A stretch of DNA of 64,000 nt from Frankia umida. GTDB lineage: Bacteria; Actinomycetota; Actinomycetes; Frankiales; Frankiaceae. The position numbers and the translations under genes are program-made. The number at the start of each line of letters is the position of its first letter. Position 1 is the first letter of the stretch. Positions 25,208 to 34,671 of this stretch are shown here, piece after piece. The notes beneath the pieces were generated by a model. That model saw only the letters and a list, made by a program, of their open reading frames with translations, was not told where the DNA came from and did not search any database. The DNA is taken from assembly GCF_023242945.1 (NCBI RefSeq), contig NZ_JALKFT010000005.1, forward strand, positions 62,001-126,000. The letters are read 5' to 3'.

Positions 25208-28200
25208 CGTGGGCCTTCCTGGACGAGGCGGGCCGGGCGGGGCGGCCCGGTGTGGTCGGGAGATGGCGGGGTGGCCAGGGCGGCGTACAGCTGCCGCCGG
25301 GCGTCGAGGGCCGCGCGGAGCTGGGCGTGGTCGCCGGCGAACACCGGGGCGATCGCGTCCGGGGCGAGGGCGTCGAAGCCGGCGTCCGGGGCGAGTCGCC
25401 AGGCGGCGGTCGTCAGCAGCTGACGGACAGGCGGCACCGCCCAGTGGTCGGGGGCGTCGCCGGTGATCAGCGTGGTGATGGTGGCCAGCGCCGTCCGGGA
25501 CAGCGCCGCCGACCAGGGGCCGGTGATGCCGGTGAGCAGGACCGCCGCGAGCTCCGCTGGCGATCGCCGCCGAAGCGTTGGCCGGGACGCCGCCGGTGGG
25601 TTTCGCCCGGTGGCGTTCTCTGCGCCGGGGTTTTCGGCGCCGAGACGCTGGCATCGCTGCAGGGCGAGGCCGAGGGCCTCGGCACGGGCGGGCTCGGCCA
25701 GGCAGTTGACCAGGCGAGCCAGTTCGCCCGGCTCGGAGTAGGGGATGAGCGCCAGGACCCACTCCGGTTGGGCGTGGCGGATCACAGCGGTGCGCAGCCA
25801 GTCACGCATCCGGGCGGCCGGAGCGTGCCGTACACCGGCGATGGCGACCTCGGCGGCGAGGAACTCCGCCGGGGTCAGCCCGCTACGCTCGGCCCATCGA
25901 GCCGGGTCGACCCGGGCCAGCTCGCCGTACAGCAGCATCGCGCGGTAGTCGGCGGCGCCGATGCCGGGCTCGCGCTGGCGGGGATCGGTGATCTGGTCGC
26001 GGCGCATCTCGTCGGTGAGCTCGATGGGGGTGGCGAACTCCAGCCGGTGGCGGCGCCGCCCGGGTAGCCCATGGCGGGTAACGGTGAGCAGCCCGTCGGT
26101 TCGCCTCGCCGCCCGGGTCTCGATGCCGGCGCCGGGCAGGGCGAGCGCGGTGCGCACGGCGGCCTGGGCGACGTCGGCGCGTCGGTCGCCGAGCGCGTGG
26201 TCGAGCAGGTCGACGTCCCAGGGGCCGAGGCCGGTCCGCAGGATCTCGCAGTAGGCGACCCGCTGCGCCGCGGTGGCCTGGTCGAACGGCGCGAACGCCG
26301 GGCCGCCCGCGGGGCCGCGCAGCAGCGCCGCCGCGGCGGCCGGATCGTGCTGGCGCAGCTGCCGCAGCAGGGTTCGGCGGGTGGCCGCCTTCGCCGTCGC
26401 CCAGCTGGCCTGGCCACTCGCCGCCGACGACGACGCTTCGTGGGCTGCCTCCACGGCGAGCGCCCACGCACCGTCCGGGTGCAGGTCGGCGAGCCACCGG
26501 CCACGCGCACCGAGCACCCTGCTGATAGTCATCCGGAGGTCCGACTCGCGCTGGCCCCGCGACAGCAGATCGCAGAGCAGCTCGGCCGGCGCGTGCCAGC
26601 CGGTTTCGGCCATCGCCGTCAGCCAGGCCCGCAGCGCTTCGGGCTGCGAACCGGCGAGCACCTCCTCGAGCAGGCGGGCATGCTCCGGGGCCAGGACCCG
26701 GGCCTGGTCGGACGGCGCCTGGGCGGGGGCGGGAAGCCCCGCGGCCCAGGTGGGGAGCTGCCCCGCCCGGCGCGCACCGGCCGCGAGCGCGGCGGTGCGC
26801 AGCAGCAGCTCCGCGGCGACCGGCGCACCGTCGTCACGGCCCAGTGCCCGCGCCAGCTCAGGAACATCAGGGACGGCGGCGCGGCCCGTGCCGACCACCG
26901 CCGCGTCGATCAGCCGCGACCAGCCGGGTGCGGCCCGCACCGCCGGGGGTTCGTCGACCTCCGGGGCCGCCGGGACCGCCGGGGCCGGTGCCTGGACCGG
27001 GGACCGGACGGCGGACAGCGGGGTGAGCGCGAAGCCGTCCCATTCGACGGCCAGGTCAAGCCGGTGACCACCACCCACGGCGAGCAGCCACCAGCCCCAG
27101 CCGGCAGCGATGTCGCCGGCCAGCGGCAGTGCCTGCCCGTCACGGTCACGCAGCAACCACGGGGCCGCACCGTGGGGCGGGAGGACGGTGATCTCGTGGA
27201 CGACGAACGCGACCGGATCGGCCCAGGGATCCACCTGCAACATGGCGGCGTAGGCGGCGAGCAACGCCACCCAGCTCGAGACCGCCTCGTCGGCGGGCAC
27301 CGTGCCCTCGCCGGACACCAGCGTGGTCAGCGGCTCCGGGGCGGCGGCATCGGCGAGGGCGAGCCGGGTCGGCCGGCGCCCGGGGTAGGCGGCGACCACC
27401 GCCTGGACCCGGCTGAGCGCGGGCAGCCCCGGCGGCGGGGTCTGTTTCCCGGCGCCGTAGCTGACCAGCTGGGCGAGCCCGGGCGCCCCCGGCACCCGCA
27501 GCCACTGCCGGCGCCCCTGCAGCTTGCCGGCGACGAAGAGCCGATCACCCAGGACATCCACCGAGAAGTGCCGCCGCTCGCCGGCGAGAACATCCGCACT
27601 CGAGCGGGTGAAACCGACTCGGTCCCGCACCACCTCGACAAGCGCCGGTGGCAGCTCGGCCCGCCGTGACCAGCCCTGGCAGAGCAGGTGCAGCCGGGCG
27701 AGCCGATCGGTGAGCCGACCAGGCCAGTCGGGCCCGCCACGGGCGGCGATCAGGCCCATCTCCCGGACGGCCTCGGCGAGCCCGGGCGCCTGGGCATCCA
27801 CCATCCGCGCCGCGGTGGCCTCCCACCAGGCCGGACGTTGGGCCTGGGCGGCGCCGAGCCCGCCGCGGGCCAGATCGAGCAGCCAACGGTCGAGCTCCGC
27901 CACGCCGCCGTCGACCCGGGCCTCCCGGCGGGCCAGGGTACGGGCCGACGACGCCGCCCTGCCCGCCGGGCGCACACCAGCGGCCACACCGGCGACCGGG
28001 GCGGCCCGGGCGGCCCGCCGCTCGAGCCACCCGGCCGCCCAGTCGGGTGGGGCACCGCCAGCGGCGACGGCGCCGGGAACCGCACCGGCGAGAAACAGCA
28101 GGCCCAGCGCGTGCTTGCACGGGAACTTACGGCTTGGACAGGTACAGGTGAAGGCGAAGGCGGCGCCGGTCAGCGCCACCACCTGATAGGGCTTCGACCC

Positions 28201-28359
28201 GCTGCCCCTGCAGGCACCCCACAGCGCACCGCCCTCGCGACCAAGCTCCGACCATCTGGCGGCCACACCGAGGCGTTCCCCGGCCCGGGCCGAGGCCGGG
28301 TCGGGGGCGAGCGCCAGCACGGCTTCGCGGGCCAGGGACGAACCGGGTGCGACGGACAT
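25204..28359 (-). CDS. SWIM zinc-finger protein, first gene of MoxR/VWA operon
   Basis: 1051 aa. The SWIM motif is at about residues 70-86 (FTCTCPSRKFPCKHALGL, a CxC...CxH zinc ligand set) after ARWSELGREGGALWGACRGSG. The remainder is long and helix-rich, with HEAT-like stretches in the C-terminal half (repeats of ARRTLLRQLRQHDPAAAAALL type). SWIM domains bind DNA or protein. It overlaps the MoxR gene by 4 bp. E. coli YehQ is the corresponding SWIM protein in a similar locus. What the complex does is unknown. Confidence 0.88.
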   Translation of the reverse strand: MSVAPGSSLAREAVLALAPDPASARAGERLGVAARWSELGREGGALWGACRGSGSKPYQVVALTGAAFAFTCTCPSRKFPCKHALGLLFLAGAVPGAVAAGGAPPDWAAGWLERRAARAAPVAGVAAGVRPAGRAASSARTLARREARVDGGVAELDRWLLDLARGGLGAAQAQRPAWWEATAARMVDAQAPGLAEAVREMGLIAARGGPDWPGRLTDRLARLHLLCQGWSRRAELPPALVEVVRDRVGFTRSSADVLAGERRHFSVDVLGDRLFVAGKLQGRRQWLRVPGAPGLAQLVSYGAGKQTPPPGLPALSRVQAVVAAYPGRRPTRLALADAAAPEPLTTLVSGEGTVPADEAVSSWVALLAAYAAMLQVDPWADPVAFVVHEITVLPPHGAAPWLLRDRDGQALPLAGDIAAGWGWWLLAVGGGHRLDLAVEWDGFALTPLSAVRSPVQAPAPAVPAAPEVDEPPAVRAAPGWSRLIDAAVVGTGRAAVPDVPELARALGRDDGAPVAAELLLRTAALAAGARRAGQLPTWAAGLPAPAQAPSDQARVLAPEHARLLEEVLAGSQPEALRAWLTAMAETGWHAPAELLCDLLSRGQRESDLRMTISRVLGARGRWLADLHPDGAWALAVEAAHEASSSAASGQASWATAKAATRRTLLRQLRQHDPAAAAALLRGPAGGPAFAPFDQATAAQRVAYCEILRTGLGPWDVDLLDHALGDRRADVAQAAVRTALALPGAGIETRAARRTDGLLTVTRHGLPGRRRHRLEFATPIELTDEMRRDQITDPRQREPGIGAADYRAMLLYGELARVDPARWAERSGLTPAEFLAAEVAIAGVRHAPAARMRDWLRTAVIRHAQPEWVLALIPYSEPGELARLVNCLAEPARAEALGLALQRCQRLGAENPGAENATGRNPPAASRPTLRRRSPAELAAVLLTGITGPWSAALSRTALATITTLITGDAPDHWAVPPVRQLLTTAAWRLAPDAGFDALAPDAIAPVFAGDHAQLRAALDARRQLYAALATPPSPDHTGPPRPARLVQEGPR

Positions 28360-28405
28360 GGGGCGATCCTGGCAACCACCTCCGACACTTTTGACCGTCG
28401 ACGGT

Positions 28406-29371
28406 TCAGGCCCTGGTCACGGCGGCGGGCCGCGTTCCGTCCGCGGTGGATCGCCACAGCGGACGTGCACTGGCGGCGACGATCCGTACCGCCGTGACCG
28501 GTGGCCGTGGCCGCCAGGCCGGGACGGCGGGAGCCTCGAAGAACTCGGCCCAGATCCAGAGCGTGACGATCACCATCGCGCCGAGATGCCACCGGCCGGC
28601 CAGCAGCGGCAGCAGCATCAGCGCCCAACAGGAGCCGACGCACCACAGGGCGTGCGTGCCACCCAGCCGCAGGGCGTCACGGTCCGCGGGCCGACCGAAG
28701 GCCGCGATCGCAGGGTGTGCCTGGCGTCGGTTGAGGCAGCGTTGCCGCCATGGCGAAAGCTCCCAGACCGCCACCACGAACAGCCCGACCGCGAGCGGGA
28801 TGGCGCCGCTCCGCGAGATCTCCCGCAGCGCCGTCGCCAGAGCGAACAGAACCAGCCCACCCACCGACCAGACGGCCGCGTAGGCCGCGAGGAGCGATGT
28901 CAGGGTCCTCCTTCGCCGCGCTGGCAGGCTACGCACATAGCCGTGCCGCAGGGCCGGTACCAGCAGCGGGGCCATCATCGCCGGCAGCATGAACGGCCAG
29001 GTGGTCAGGAACATGCGCGCGGATCCGCTCGGGGAGTCCATCGAGTCCATGTGCGCCGTCCCGCCCTGGGCCGCCCGCGGATCGTGCGCACCGTCCATGG
29101 CGGGCATGGCGGGCATCGCCATCCCGTGTTCCATGTGTTCCATGTGATCCATGCGCATCACGGAGCCGGAATGGTGACCCGAACCGGACCCGATCGCGTG
29201 GACGGCCAGCAGAGCCGCCCACGCGATCGCCGTGACGACCAACATCGGTGTTCGGCAACGACGACGGTTGTGGGCCTCGGGAGAACGGGCCCGGCCAGCG
29301 CGGATCGCCGAACGTCCGACACCGGCCGCCGCGACGGCCGGGGCCGGATCAGAGGCCGTCGCGGAAGACAC
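28406..29371 (-). CDS. DUF2182 integral membrane protein with Met/His-rich loop
   Basis: 321 aa from GTG 29371, which overlaps the tyrosinase stop by 23 bp; an internal ATG at the first membrane helix is an alternative. Helix 1 (TPMLVVTAIAWAALLAVHAIG) is followed by a loop very rich in Met and His (about residues 66-112: MRMDHMEHMEHG, MAMPAMPAMDGAH, AHMDSMDS), then several helices including WPFMLPAMMAPLLVPALRHG. DUF2182 proteins are predicted metal-binding membrane proteins. Met/His clusters of this kind bind Cu(I)/Cu(II), so a role in feeding copper to the adjacent tyrosinase is plausible but inferred. A remnant of a paralogue follows tyrosinase copy 1. Confidence 0.85.
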   Translation of the reverse strand: MSSATASDPAPAVAAAGVGRSAIRAGRARSPEAHNRRRCRTPMLVVTAIAWAALLAVHAIGSGSGHHSGSVMRMDHMEHMEHGMAMPAMPAMDGAHDPRAAQGGTAHMDSMDSPSGSARMFLTTWPFMLPAMMAPLLVPALRHGYVRSLPARRRRTLTSLLAAYAAVWSVGGLVLFALATALREISRSGAIPLAVGLFVVAVWELSPWRQRCLNRRQAHPAIAAFGRPADRDALRLGGTHALWCVGSCWALMLLPLLAGRWHLGAMVIVTLWIWAEFFEAPAVPAWRPRPPVTAVRIVAASARPLWRSTADGTRPAAVTRA

Positions 29372-30905
29372 TGATCCGGCCGATGCTCAGGTTGGCATCG
29401 TCGGCGATCGGGCTGATCGGCACTATGCGCACCGGCAGGCTGTCGACGTCGAACGAATGGTCGAGATGCAGCTGGTCGACGAGGTCCGTGATCTCGAGGA
29501 CGAAGGTGAGGCCCTGACCGGCATGGTCGCCGTCGGGCGTGCTGGCCTTGCGCAGACCGAACGGTGAGACGCTGCCGGCGAGCCGGTCGGGACGCGCCAC
29601 CGGGTCCTCGTCGTCCGGCACGCCGACGTAGACGTCGAACGCGGATGTGTCCGATCGTCCGCGCACGTTCTCAAGGTTCAGGAACACGCGGTCCGGGGTC
29701 GCCGGCGTCCTGGGGGACGGGTGATCGTCCGGGGTCGGGGGTTCACCGGAGAGGCTCGCGGTGACCTTGCGCCGCATACCGGAGTCGAGGTGCACGTGGC
29801 TGCGTACGTCGCCGCCCCGGACCAGCACCGCATCGGTGGTGGCGCCGACCAGTTCGACACGGGTCTCCTCGGGCACGGGCTGCGTTCCTTTCACGGGAAC
29901 GGGGGCGGAAATCCCGAGTCGGACCAGCCGCTGCGCCGGTTCGGCGGGAGGTGAGGCGATGAGTGCCGGCGCCAGATCCGAGTACTGGTAGCCGAGCGTC
30001 TGGATGCTGACCAGCTGGGCGGGGGTGAAGGTCCACGTGGTGCCGTCGTGCCACGGCATCGCGAAGGGCCGCTGGCCGTTGGCGGCAGGGCCACTGAGCC
30101 AGCGGGAGCTGGTGGGATTGAGATGGGTCGGCGACGACCGGTTCCACGATTCCCAGAGCCGGTCGATGTTCGCGTGGTGCAGCCAGAAGATCGGGTCGAG
30201 CCCGGCGCTGTCGGGTACCGCCATGGCCCCCGGCTGGTTTCCGCTGCGCCCGCCCACCAGGGTGTGCACCATGTTGTGGGGCTGGTTCTCAAGCCGGCCG
30301 TAAATCGACCCGGAGTGGGAGAATCCGGTGTCCACACCGCCGAAACCGGGGCTGCCGCCGCTGGTCACGCCGGTGAAGACCGGTTCGTTCATGGCATTCA
30401 GGTCCACCCGGTTCAGGGGCACGGATACCTGACCGTTGCCGGTGGGGCCGTACCGGGCCTGCACGAACAGCGGGTTGGCGCCTCCGTCCGGCCAGGTGGT
30501 CTGTGCGAACGCGGGTGGGATCGCGTTCTCGCCCGGCTTGAAGTAGTTCCAGTACGGCAACGCCCAGTTGGCCGGGCCGCCGAGGCTGACCACCGCGGCC
30601 CGGATGTTGTCCTCGAAAGCGTACAGATACCCCCGGTGCCACGGCAGAAAGTACCAGCTGGCGTGCTGGCACTGAGCCCAGAACCGCCCGCGCAGTGCGC
30701 TGCTCGGCAACTGCTCGGTCGGGCTGAGATAGCCGAGCTGCTGCCACAGCTGTGAGTTGAAGCCGTGGATGCCGGCGTAGAACCGCCAGCTGGTGGGATT
30801 GGTGATGGGGCGCGCCCGCAACGCGGCGACACCACGGGCGTACCAGAGGATCGGATCGGCCCAGGTACTGCCGAGCTCCCACACGTTGGACCGGATGTTT
30901 GCCAT
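29349..30905 (-). CDS. Tyrosinase / polyphenol oxidase with plant-PPO-like C-terminal domain (copy 2)
   Basis: 518 aa from ATG 30905, with AGGGGGA upstream as in copy 1. CuA: IHGFNSQLW and CQHASWYFLPWHRGY; CuB: QPHNMVHTLVGG and FWLHHANIDRLW. The C-terminal KFDV-like domain shows FLNLENVRG, FDVYVGVPDDEDP, LEITDLVDQL and ISPIADDANLSIGRISVF. No signal peptide. It is followed by the overlapping DUF2182 gene. Divergence from copy 1 is concentrated in the linker (about 350-400). Confidence 0.92.
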   Translation of the reverse strand: MANIRSNVWELGSTWADPILWYARGVAALRARPITNPTSWRFYAGIHGFNSQLWQQLGYLSPTEQLPSSALRGRFWAQCQHASWYFLPWHRGYLYAFEDNIRAAVVSLGGPANWALPYWNYFKPGENAIPPAFAQTTWPDGGANPLFVQARYGPTGNGQVSVPLNRVDLNAMNEPVFTGVTSGGSPGFGGVDTGFSHSGSIYGRLENQPHNMVHTLVGGRSGNQPGAMAVPDSAGLDPIFWLHHANIDRLWESWNRSSPTHLNPTSSRWLSGPAANGQRPFAMPWHDGTTWTFTPAQLVSIQTLGYQYSDLAPALIASPPAEPAQRLVRLGISAPVPVKGTQPVPEETRVELVGATTDAVLVRGGDVRSHVHLDSGMRRKVTASLSGEPPTPDDHPSPRTPATPDRVFLNLENVRGRSDTSAFDVYVGVPDDEDPVARPDRLAGSVSPFGLRKASTPDGDHAGQGLTFVLEITDLVDQLHLDHSFDVDSLPVRIVPISPIADDANLSIGRISVFRDGL

Positions 30906-31140
30906 GGCTCCCCCTTGATCGACCCTGGCGTTCGACGACGTGTGGTCACGCGACTTGCTTTCCGCCGACATACCGATGCGTGTCCGGCTACATCATTATC
31001 GGATCGGTGGAAACTCGGCAATACTCGCCACGCCGGCCGGGTAAAATTTGCTTACCAGCCAGAATCCGGTTCCGGATGGTTGGTGCGACTCCGTGTGGGG
31101 GCGGTGGAACTCGTCGACTTCCGCCGCGCCGTCGACACCG

Positions 31141-31306
31141 CCGTTGACCGCGCGCGGGATCGAGGTGCTCCGGCTGGTGGCCAAGGGTCGGACGGTGCAG
31201 AACCACGTCCACAGCATTCTCGGGTCCACAGCATTCTCGGAGGCCACGCCCGCGCAATCGCGTCGAGCTGACCCGATTCGCCGTCCGGGAGGGCCACGAT
31301 GACGTG
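31141..31306 (+). pseudogene. LuxR-type helix-turn-helix remnant
   Basis: The plus strand reads LTARGIEVLRLVAKG, then skips directly to RTVQNHVHSILG, and, in another frame, NRVELTRFAVREGHDDV. In an intact LuxR HTH about 20 residues lie between the first two parts. A 15-bp direct repeat (CCACAGCATTCTCGG at 31208 and 31225) sits at the point where the frame is lost. No receiver domain is detectable upstream. It is the broken 3' end of a response-regulator-type gene. Confidence 0.65.
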
Positions 31307-31327
31307 TCGTGGTCGTGGGTCCGCCGG

Positions 31328-32185
31328 TCAGCACGCGTCGCCGGAGGACCGAGCACGTTGTTCGATGTCGTGCACAAGGGTGTGCAGGCGCCGGTCATGC
31401 GCGGTCCGGTGGTCTATGACGAGGTTGGCGATGCCGCGCAGCAGGGCGTAGGGCCGCCACCTGGCGGGGGCGATGCTGAGGGGCGCGCGCCGGGTGATGG
31501 CGTCGACGAGCAGGTCAGCGGCCTGCCCGGCGGTGAGGCGAGAGCGCATCGGCCGAGGGAGCATCTGGTGGAGACGACGGCCCAGCGGGTCGTCGTCGAG
31601 GGTACGACGGGTCAGCGGGGTGTCCACGACACCGAAACAGGCGAGGCCGGCGGTGGCCCCGTGCGGGGCCAGTTCCGCGCGCAGGGTTCGGCCGAGCTGT
31701 TCCACCGCGGCTTTCGTCATCATGTAGGCGGCTCCACCCACACCGGGTGTGAAGGCGGCGACGGAGGAAACGACGACGACGTGTCCGCGCCGGGCGATCA
31801 CCTGTTCCAGCGTGGCCCGGACGGTGTTGAACGTTCCGGTCAGGTTCACGGCGACCACGCGGTCGAACTCGGCGGGGTCAGTGGTGCGCACCGTGGCGAC
31901 CGGTGGCCCGACACCCGCGTTCGCGACCACCACGTCCAGCTGACCGAAACGCGCCATGACGGTGGCGACCGCGTCGGCGATGGCGGCACGATCCCGGACA
32001 TCCACCGGCAGGAACAGCGCCCGGGAGGAGCCAAGGTCGGCGGCGAGCCGTTCACCGGCCGGCACATCGACGTCGAACAGGGCGACTCGTGCTCCGCGGC
32101 CGTGCAGCCGACGGGCCAGCGCCGCGCCGATTCCGCTCGCGGCGCCGGTGATCAGCACGACTTTGGTGGCCACGTCGTAGACCAC
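31328..32185 (-). CDS. Short-chain dehydrogenase/reductase
   Basis: 285 aa from GTG 32185, selected for the AGGAG just upstream. Cofactor motif TGAASGIG, NAGVG, catalytic Ser in VVSSVAAFTPG and YMMTK supply the SDR signature; GVVDTPLT follows. The C-terminal part (about 210-285) is longer than in minimal SDRs and is Arg-rich. It is divergent from another SDR gene at 32365. Substrate unknown. Confidence 0.87.
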   Translation of the reverse strand: MVYDVATKVVLITGAASGIGAALARRLHGRGARVALFDVDVPAGERLAADLGSSRALFLPVDVRDRAAIADAVATVMARFGQLDVVVANAGVGPPVATVRTTDPAEFDRVVAVNLTGTFNTVRATLEQVIARRGHVVVVSSVAAFTPGVGGAAYMMTKAAVEQLGRTLRAELAPHGATAGLACFGVVDTPLTRRTLDDDPLGRRLHQMLPRPMRSRLTAGQAADLLVDAITRRAPLSIAPARWRPYALLRGIANLVIDHRTAHDRRLHTLVHDIEQRARSSGDAC

Positions 32186-32364
32186 GGTTCTCCTCGCGAT
32201 GCGCGGACGGGCGGCGGATAGCGGGCGGGTGTCTCGGCCACCGTCCATGAGAGTTCGAGCCGCCAGACCTTGACCGAATCTCTGATCCTGTCAGGTGAGG
32301 AGCGTGGGCATGGCCCGTTACCAGGCGCGCGAGCGCGTCCCGACGGCGCCCCCCGAGGTGCGGC

Positions 32365-33075
32365 GTGCCAGTTGATCACGGCCGTCCGTTGGCCCTGGTG
32401 ACCGGGGCCAACCGGGGGATCGGGCTGGAGGTGGTGCGTCAACTCGTCGAGCGTGGCTGCGATGTGCTGGCGGGAGCACGCGATCCGGCGGCGGGGCGGC
32501 GCGCGGCGACCGAGATCGATCCGGGCGGCTCGCGGGTGAGCGCCTGCCCACTCGACATCGCCGATCCGGCGAGCATCGCGGCGGCCGCGGCCGAGCTGAC
32601 CGAGCGGTACGGACGGCTTGACATTCTGGTCAACAACGCCGCTATCTCCTACGACCCGAGTGCACGGGCCATCACCGTCGACCTTGACGGTGTGCACACC
32701 GCGCTGGAGACAAACCTGTTCGGTGCCTGGCGGCTCACCCAGGCGCTGCTTCCGCTGCTGCGCCGCAGCCCGCATCCGCGGATCGTCAACGTCAGCAGCG
32801 AAGGCGGCTCGATCAGTCAGCTCACCGGCGGAACGCCGGCCTATTCGGTGTCGAAGGCGGCGCTGAACGCGCTCACCCGGTTGCTCGCCGGTGAGCTGCG
32901 CGAGGACCGTTTCCTGGTGAACGCCATCTGCCCCGGCTGGACCGCCACCGACATGGGCGGCGGCGGTGGACGGCCCGTCGCGGCCGGCGCGGCCAGCGTC
33001 GTATGGGCGGCGCTGCTACCCGATGACGGCCCGACCGGCGGCTTCTTCCGCGACGGCCGCCCGTTGCCCTGGTGA
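32365..33075 (+). CDS. Short-chain dehydrogenase/reductase
   Basis: 236 aa from GTG 32365. TGANRGIG (residues 13-20), LDIADPASI, NNAAIS, Ser in NVSSEGG and YSVSK are all visible, with CPGWTATDMGG after the active site; this resembles plant/bacterial carbonyl reductase-type SDRs. A 21-codon ORF (32310-32375) with AGGAG upstream overlaps the GTG, so initiation may be coupled. Substrate unknown. Confidence 0.87.
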   Translation: MPVDHGRPLALVTGANRGIGLEVVRQLVERGCDVLAGARDPAAGRRAATEIDPGGSRVSACPLDIADPASIAAAAAELTERYGRLDILVNNAAISYDPSARAITVDLDGVHTALETNLFGAWRLTQALLPLLRRSPHPRIVNVSSEGGSISQLTGGTPAYSVSKAALNALTRLLAGELREDRFLVNAICPGWTATDMGGGGGRPVAAGAASVVWAALLPDDGPTGGFFRDGRPLPW

Positions 33076-33097
33076 TCTCCGCACCGGGCGGCTGATG

Positions 33098-33988
33098 TCA
33101 GGCGTGGGCGCGCAGGGCGCGGGCGTACCACTCCCACACGTCGATGATGTCGTCGGGAGCCTGACTCGGCTCCCAGCCGTTGACAATGCCGACAAGAGTC
33201 CAGTAGCGACCGATGCGGCGGTCGGTGAAGGCCTCGATGCGGTCGGCGACCCGGTTGCGGTCCTCCGCCGGGGTGGGGCCCAGTGCCTCCAGCCGTTCGA
33301 CGATGGCTCGGGCCTGCGCGCTGGCGGGGTCGGCGCCGGCCCGGGCGGCTGGGCCGGCGAGTGTGCCGACCGCCTTGCCGACCTCGAACTGCGCCACGTC
33401 CGGCTGCGGCCCCTCGGCGCGGGCCCGCTGGGCCATCCGGCGGCTGGTGGCGATGAAGTCGGGGTCGCGCAGCAGTTCGGCAACCTCCACCCAGGCCGCG
33501 ATCTGCTCCGGGGTCGGATCGTCGGGCAGGTCGGGTGCGCCCATGCTCAGCCGGTCGGCCACCGTGTCGGGGTCGTCGCCGAAGACGGCGTCCAGATAGT
33601 CGTCGACGATCCGGCGACGCTGCTCGGCTGTCAGCGTGGTCAGGTCGGTCATCCGTTCCAGCTCCTCGGGGTCGGTGGATCCGACGAAGGCGCGCAGCAC
33701 CGCGCGCTGCAACCGCAGCAGGCGGATCTGGGCGTCCAGGGCTTGCGCGTGCCGCGCCGCGATGTCCTGTAGGGACGCCTCGGCGCCGAGCACCCGCCTG
33801 ATGTCGTCCAGGCCGACCCCGAGCTCACGCAGGGTACGGACCAGACGTGCCCGGGCCACGGCATCCGGCCCGTACAGCCGGTAGCCCGCCGGCGAGCGCC
33901 CCTGCGCGGGCAGCACCCCGGCGTCGGCGTAGAACCGGAGCGTGCGCACCGACAGCCCGGTGCTCGCCGCCAGCTGGCCGATCATCAT
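33098..33988 (-). CDS. MerR-family regulator with TipAS-like C-terminal domain
   Basis: 296 aa from ATG 33988 (GAGG nine bases before). The MerR HTH (IGQLAASTGLSVRTLRFYADAGVLP, AGYRLYGPDAVARARLVRTLRELGVGLDDIRRVL) is followed by the dimerisation helix and a long helical domain rich in Asp/Arg (about 125-296) with WVEVAELLRDPDF and RYWTLVGIVNGW, as in regulators whose C-terminal half binds drugs. It lies 34 bp downstream of the SnoaL-like gene and is probably in one transcript with it. Confidence 0.88.
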   Translation of the reverse strand: MMIGQLAASTGLSVRTLRFYADAGVLPAQGRSPAGYRLYGPDAVARARLVRTLRELGVGLDDIRRVLGAEASLQDIAARHAQALDAQIRLLRLQRAVLRAFVGSTDPEELERMTDLTTLTAEQRRRIVDDYLDAVFGDDPDTVADRLSMGAPDLPDDPTPEQIAAWVEVAELLRDPDFIATSRRMAQRARAEGPQPDVAQFEVGKAVGTLAGPAARAGADPASAQARAIVERLEALGPTPAEDRNRVADRIEAFTDRRIGRYWTLVGIVNGWEPSQAPDDIIDVWEWYARALRAHA

Positions 33989-34022
33989 GAAGCCGATCCT
34001 CGGGTCTCCACCGACTGGAGAG

Positions 34023-34574
34023 TCAACCTTCTCGCCGGCCACCGGCCCCTCGCGGGTCACCCTCCCGGCGTGTGACGGCGCGGGACCGTGCGAGCGTGAG
34101 CAGGCCGCGGTCTCCCTGCTCGTAGAGGCGACGCAGGGTCAGCTCGGTGATCAGCCAGCGGCCGTCCGCCGCCGGGACGACGGTGAGCTGGTATCGGCCG
34201 GCGATCAGCCAGGTGGGGTCGGCGGAGCCGCTTCGCAGCAGGTGGTACGCGCGGGCCTGCGCCTCCAGCAGCACGGCGCCCCCGCCCGGCTCGGCGGACG
34301 CCAGTACCGGGCCGGTGAGGTGCTGGGTCGCGTCGAAGCCGGGGAGCACGCCCTGCCAGCGTCGGACCAGACGATCGGCGTCGAGGGTCTCGACCTGGCC
34401 GCCGAACACCGAGGTGTAGTCGACGACCACGGTGTCGGCGAGGGTGGCCCGCGCCCGCGGCCAGTCAAGATCGTCAAAGCTGTGCAGGAGGGCTGTCAGC
34501 GTGGCCGTGGGGTCGGTGGTGGGGCTGAGGCGGGGCGGACGGTCGGAATGGGCGCCGCGGGCGGGGTTCGTCAT
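34023..34574 (-). CDS. SnoaL/NTF2-like protein
   Basis: 183 aa from ATG 34574. The core (about residues 25-160) shows LLHSFDDLDWPRARATLADTVVVDYTSVFGG, then AYHLL, AGRYQLTVVPAADGRWLITELTLRRLYEQG, the alpha+beta cone pattern of nuclear transport factor 2-like proteins with the W-LI-L end strand. Such proteins bind or isomerise small hydrophobic molecules. The Arg/Gly-rich tail is not part of the fold. Linked to the MerR gene. Confidence 0.8.
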   Translation of the reverse strand: MTNPARGAHSDRPPRLSPTTDPTATLTALLHSFDDLDWPRARATLADTVVVDYTSVFGGQVETLDADRLVRRWQGVLPGFDATQHLTGPVLASAEPGGGAVLLEAQARAYHLLRSGSADPTWLIAGRYQLTVVPAADGRWLITELTLRRLYEQGDRGLLTLARSRAVTRREGDPRGAGGRREG

Positions 34575-34671
34575 GATTTGGGCTTCCTGGGGTAGCGGTC
34601 GCGCCACCGGCTGTGACGAGGATCATGGCGCGGGCGGGTATGGAACGTCCGTCCGCGGTATTGTTACTTGT

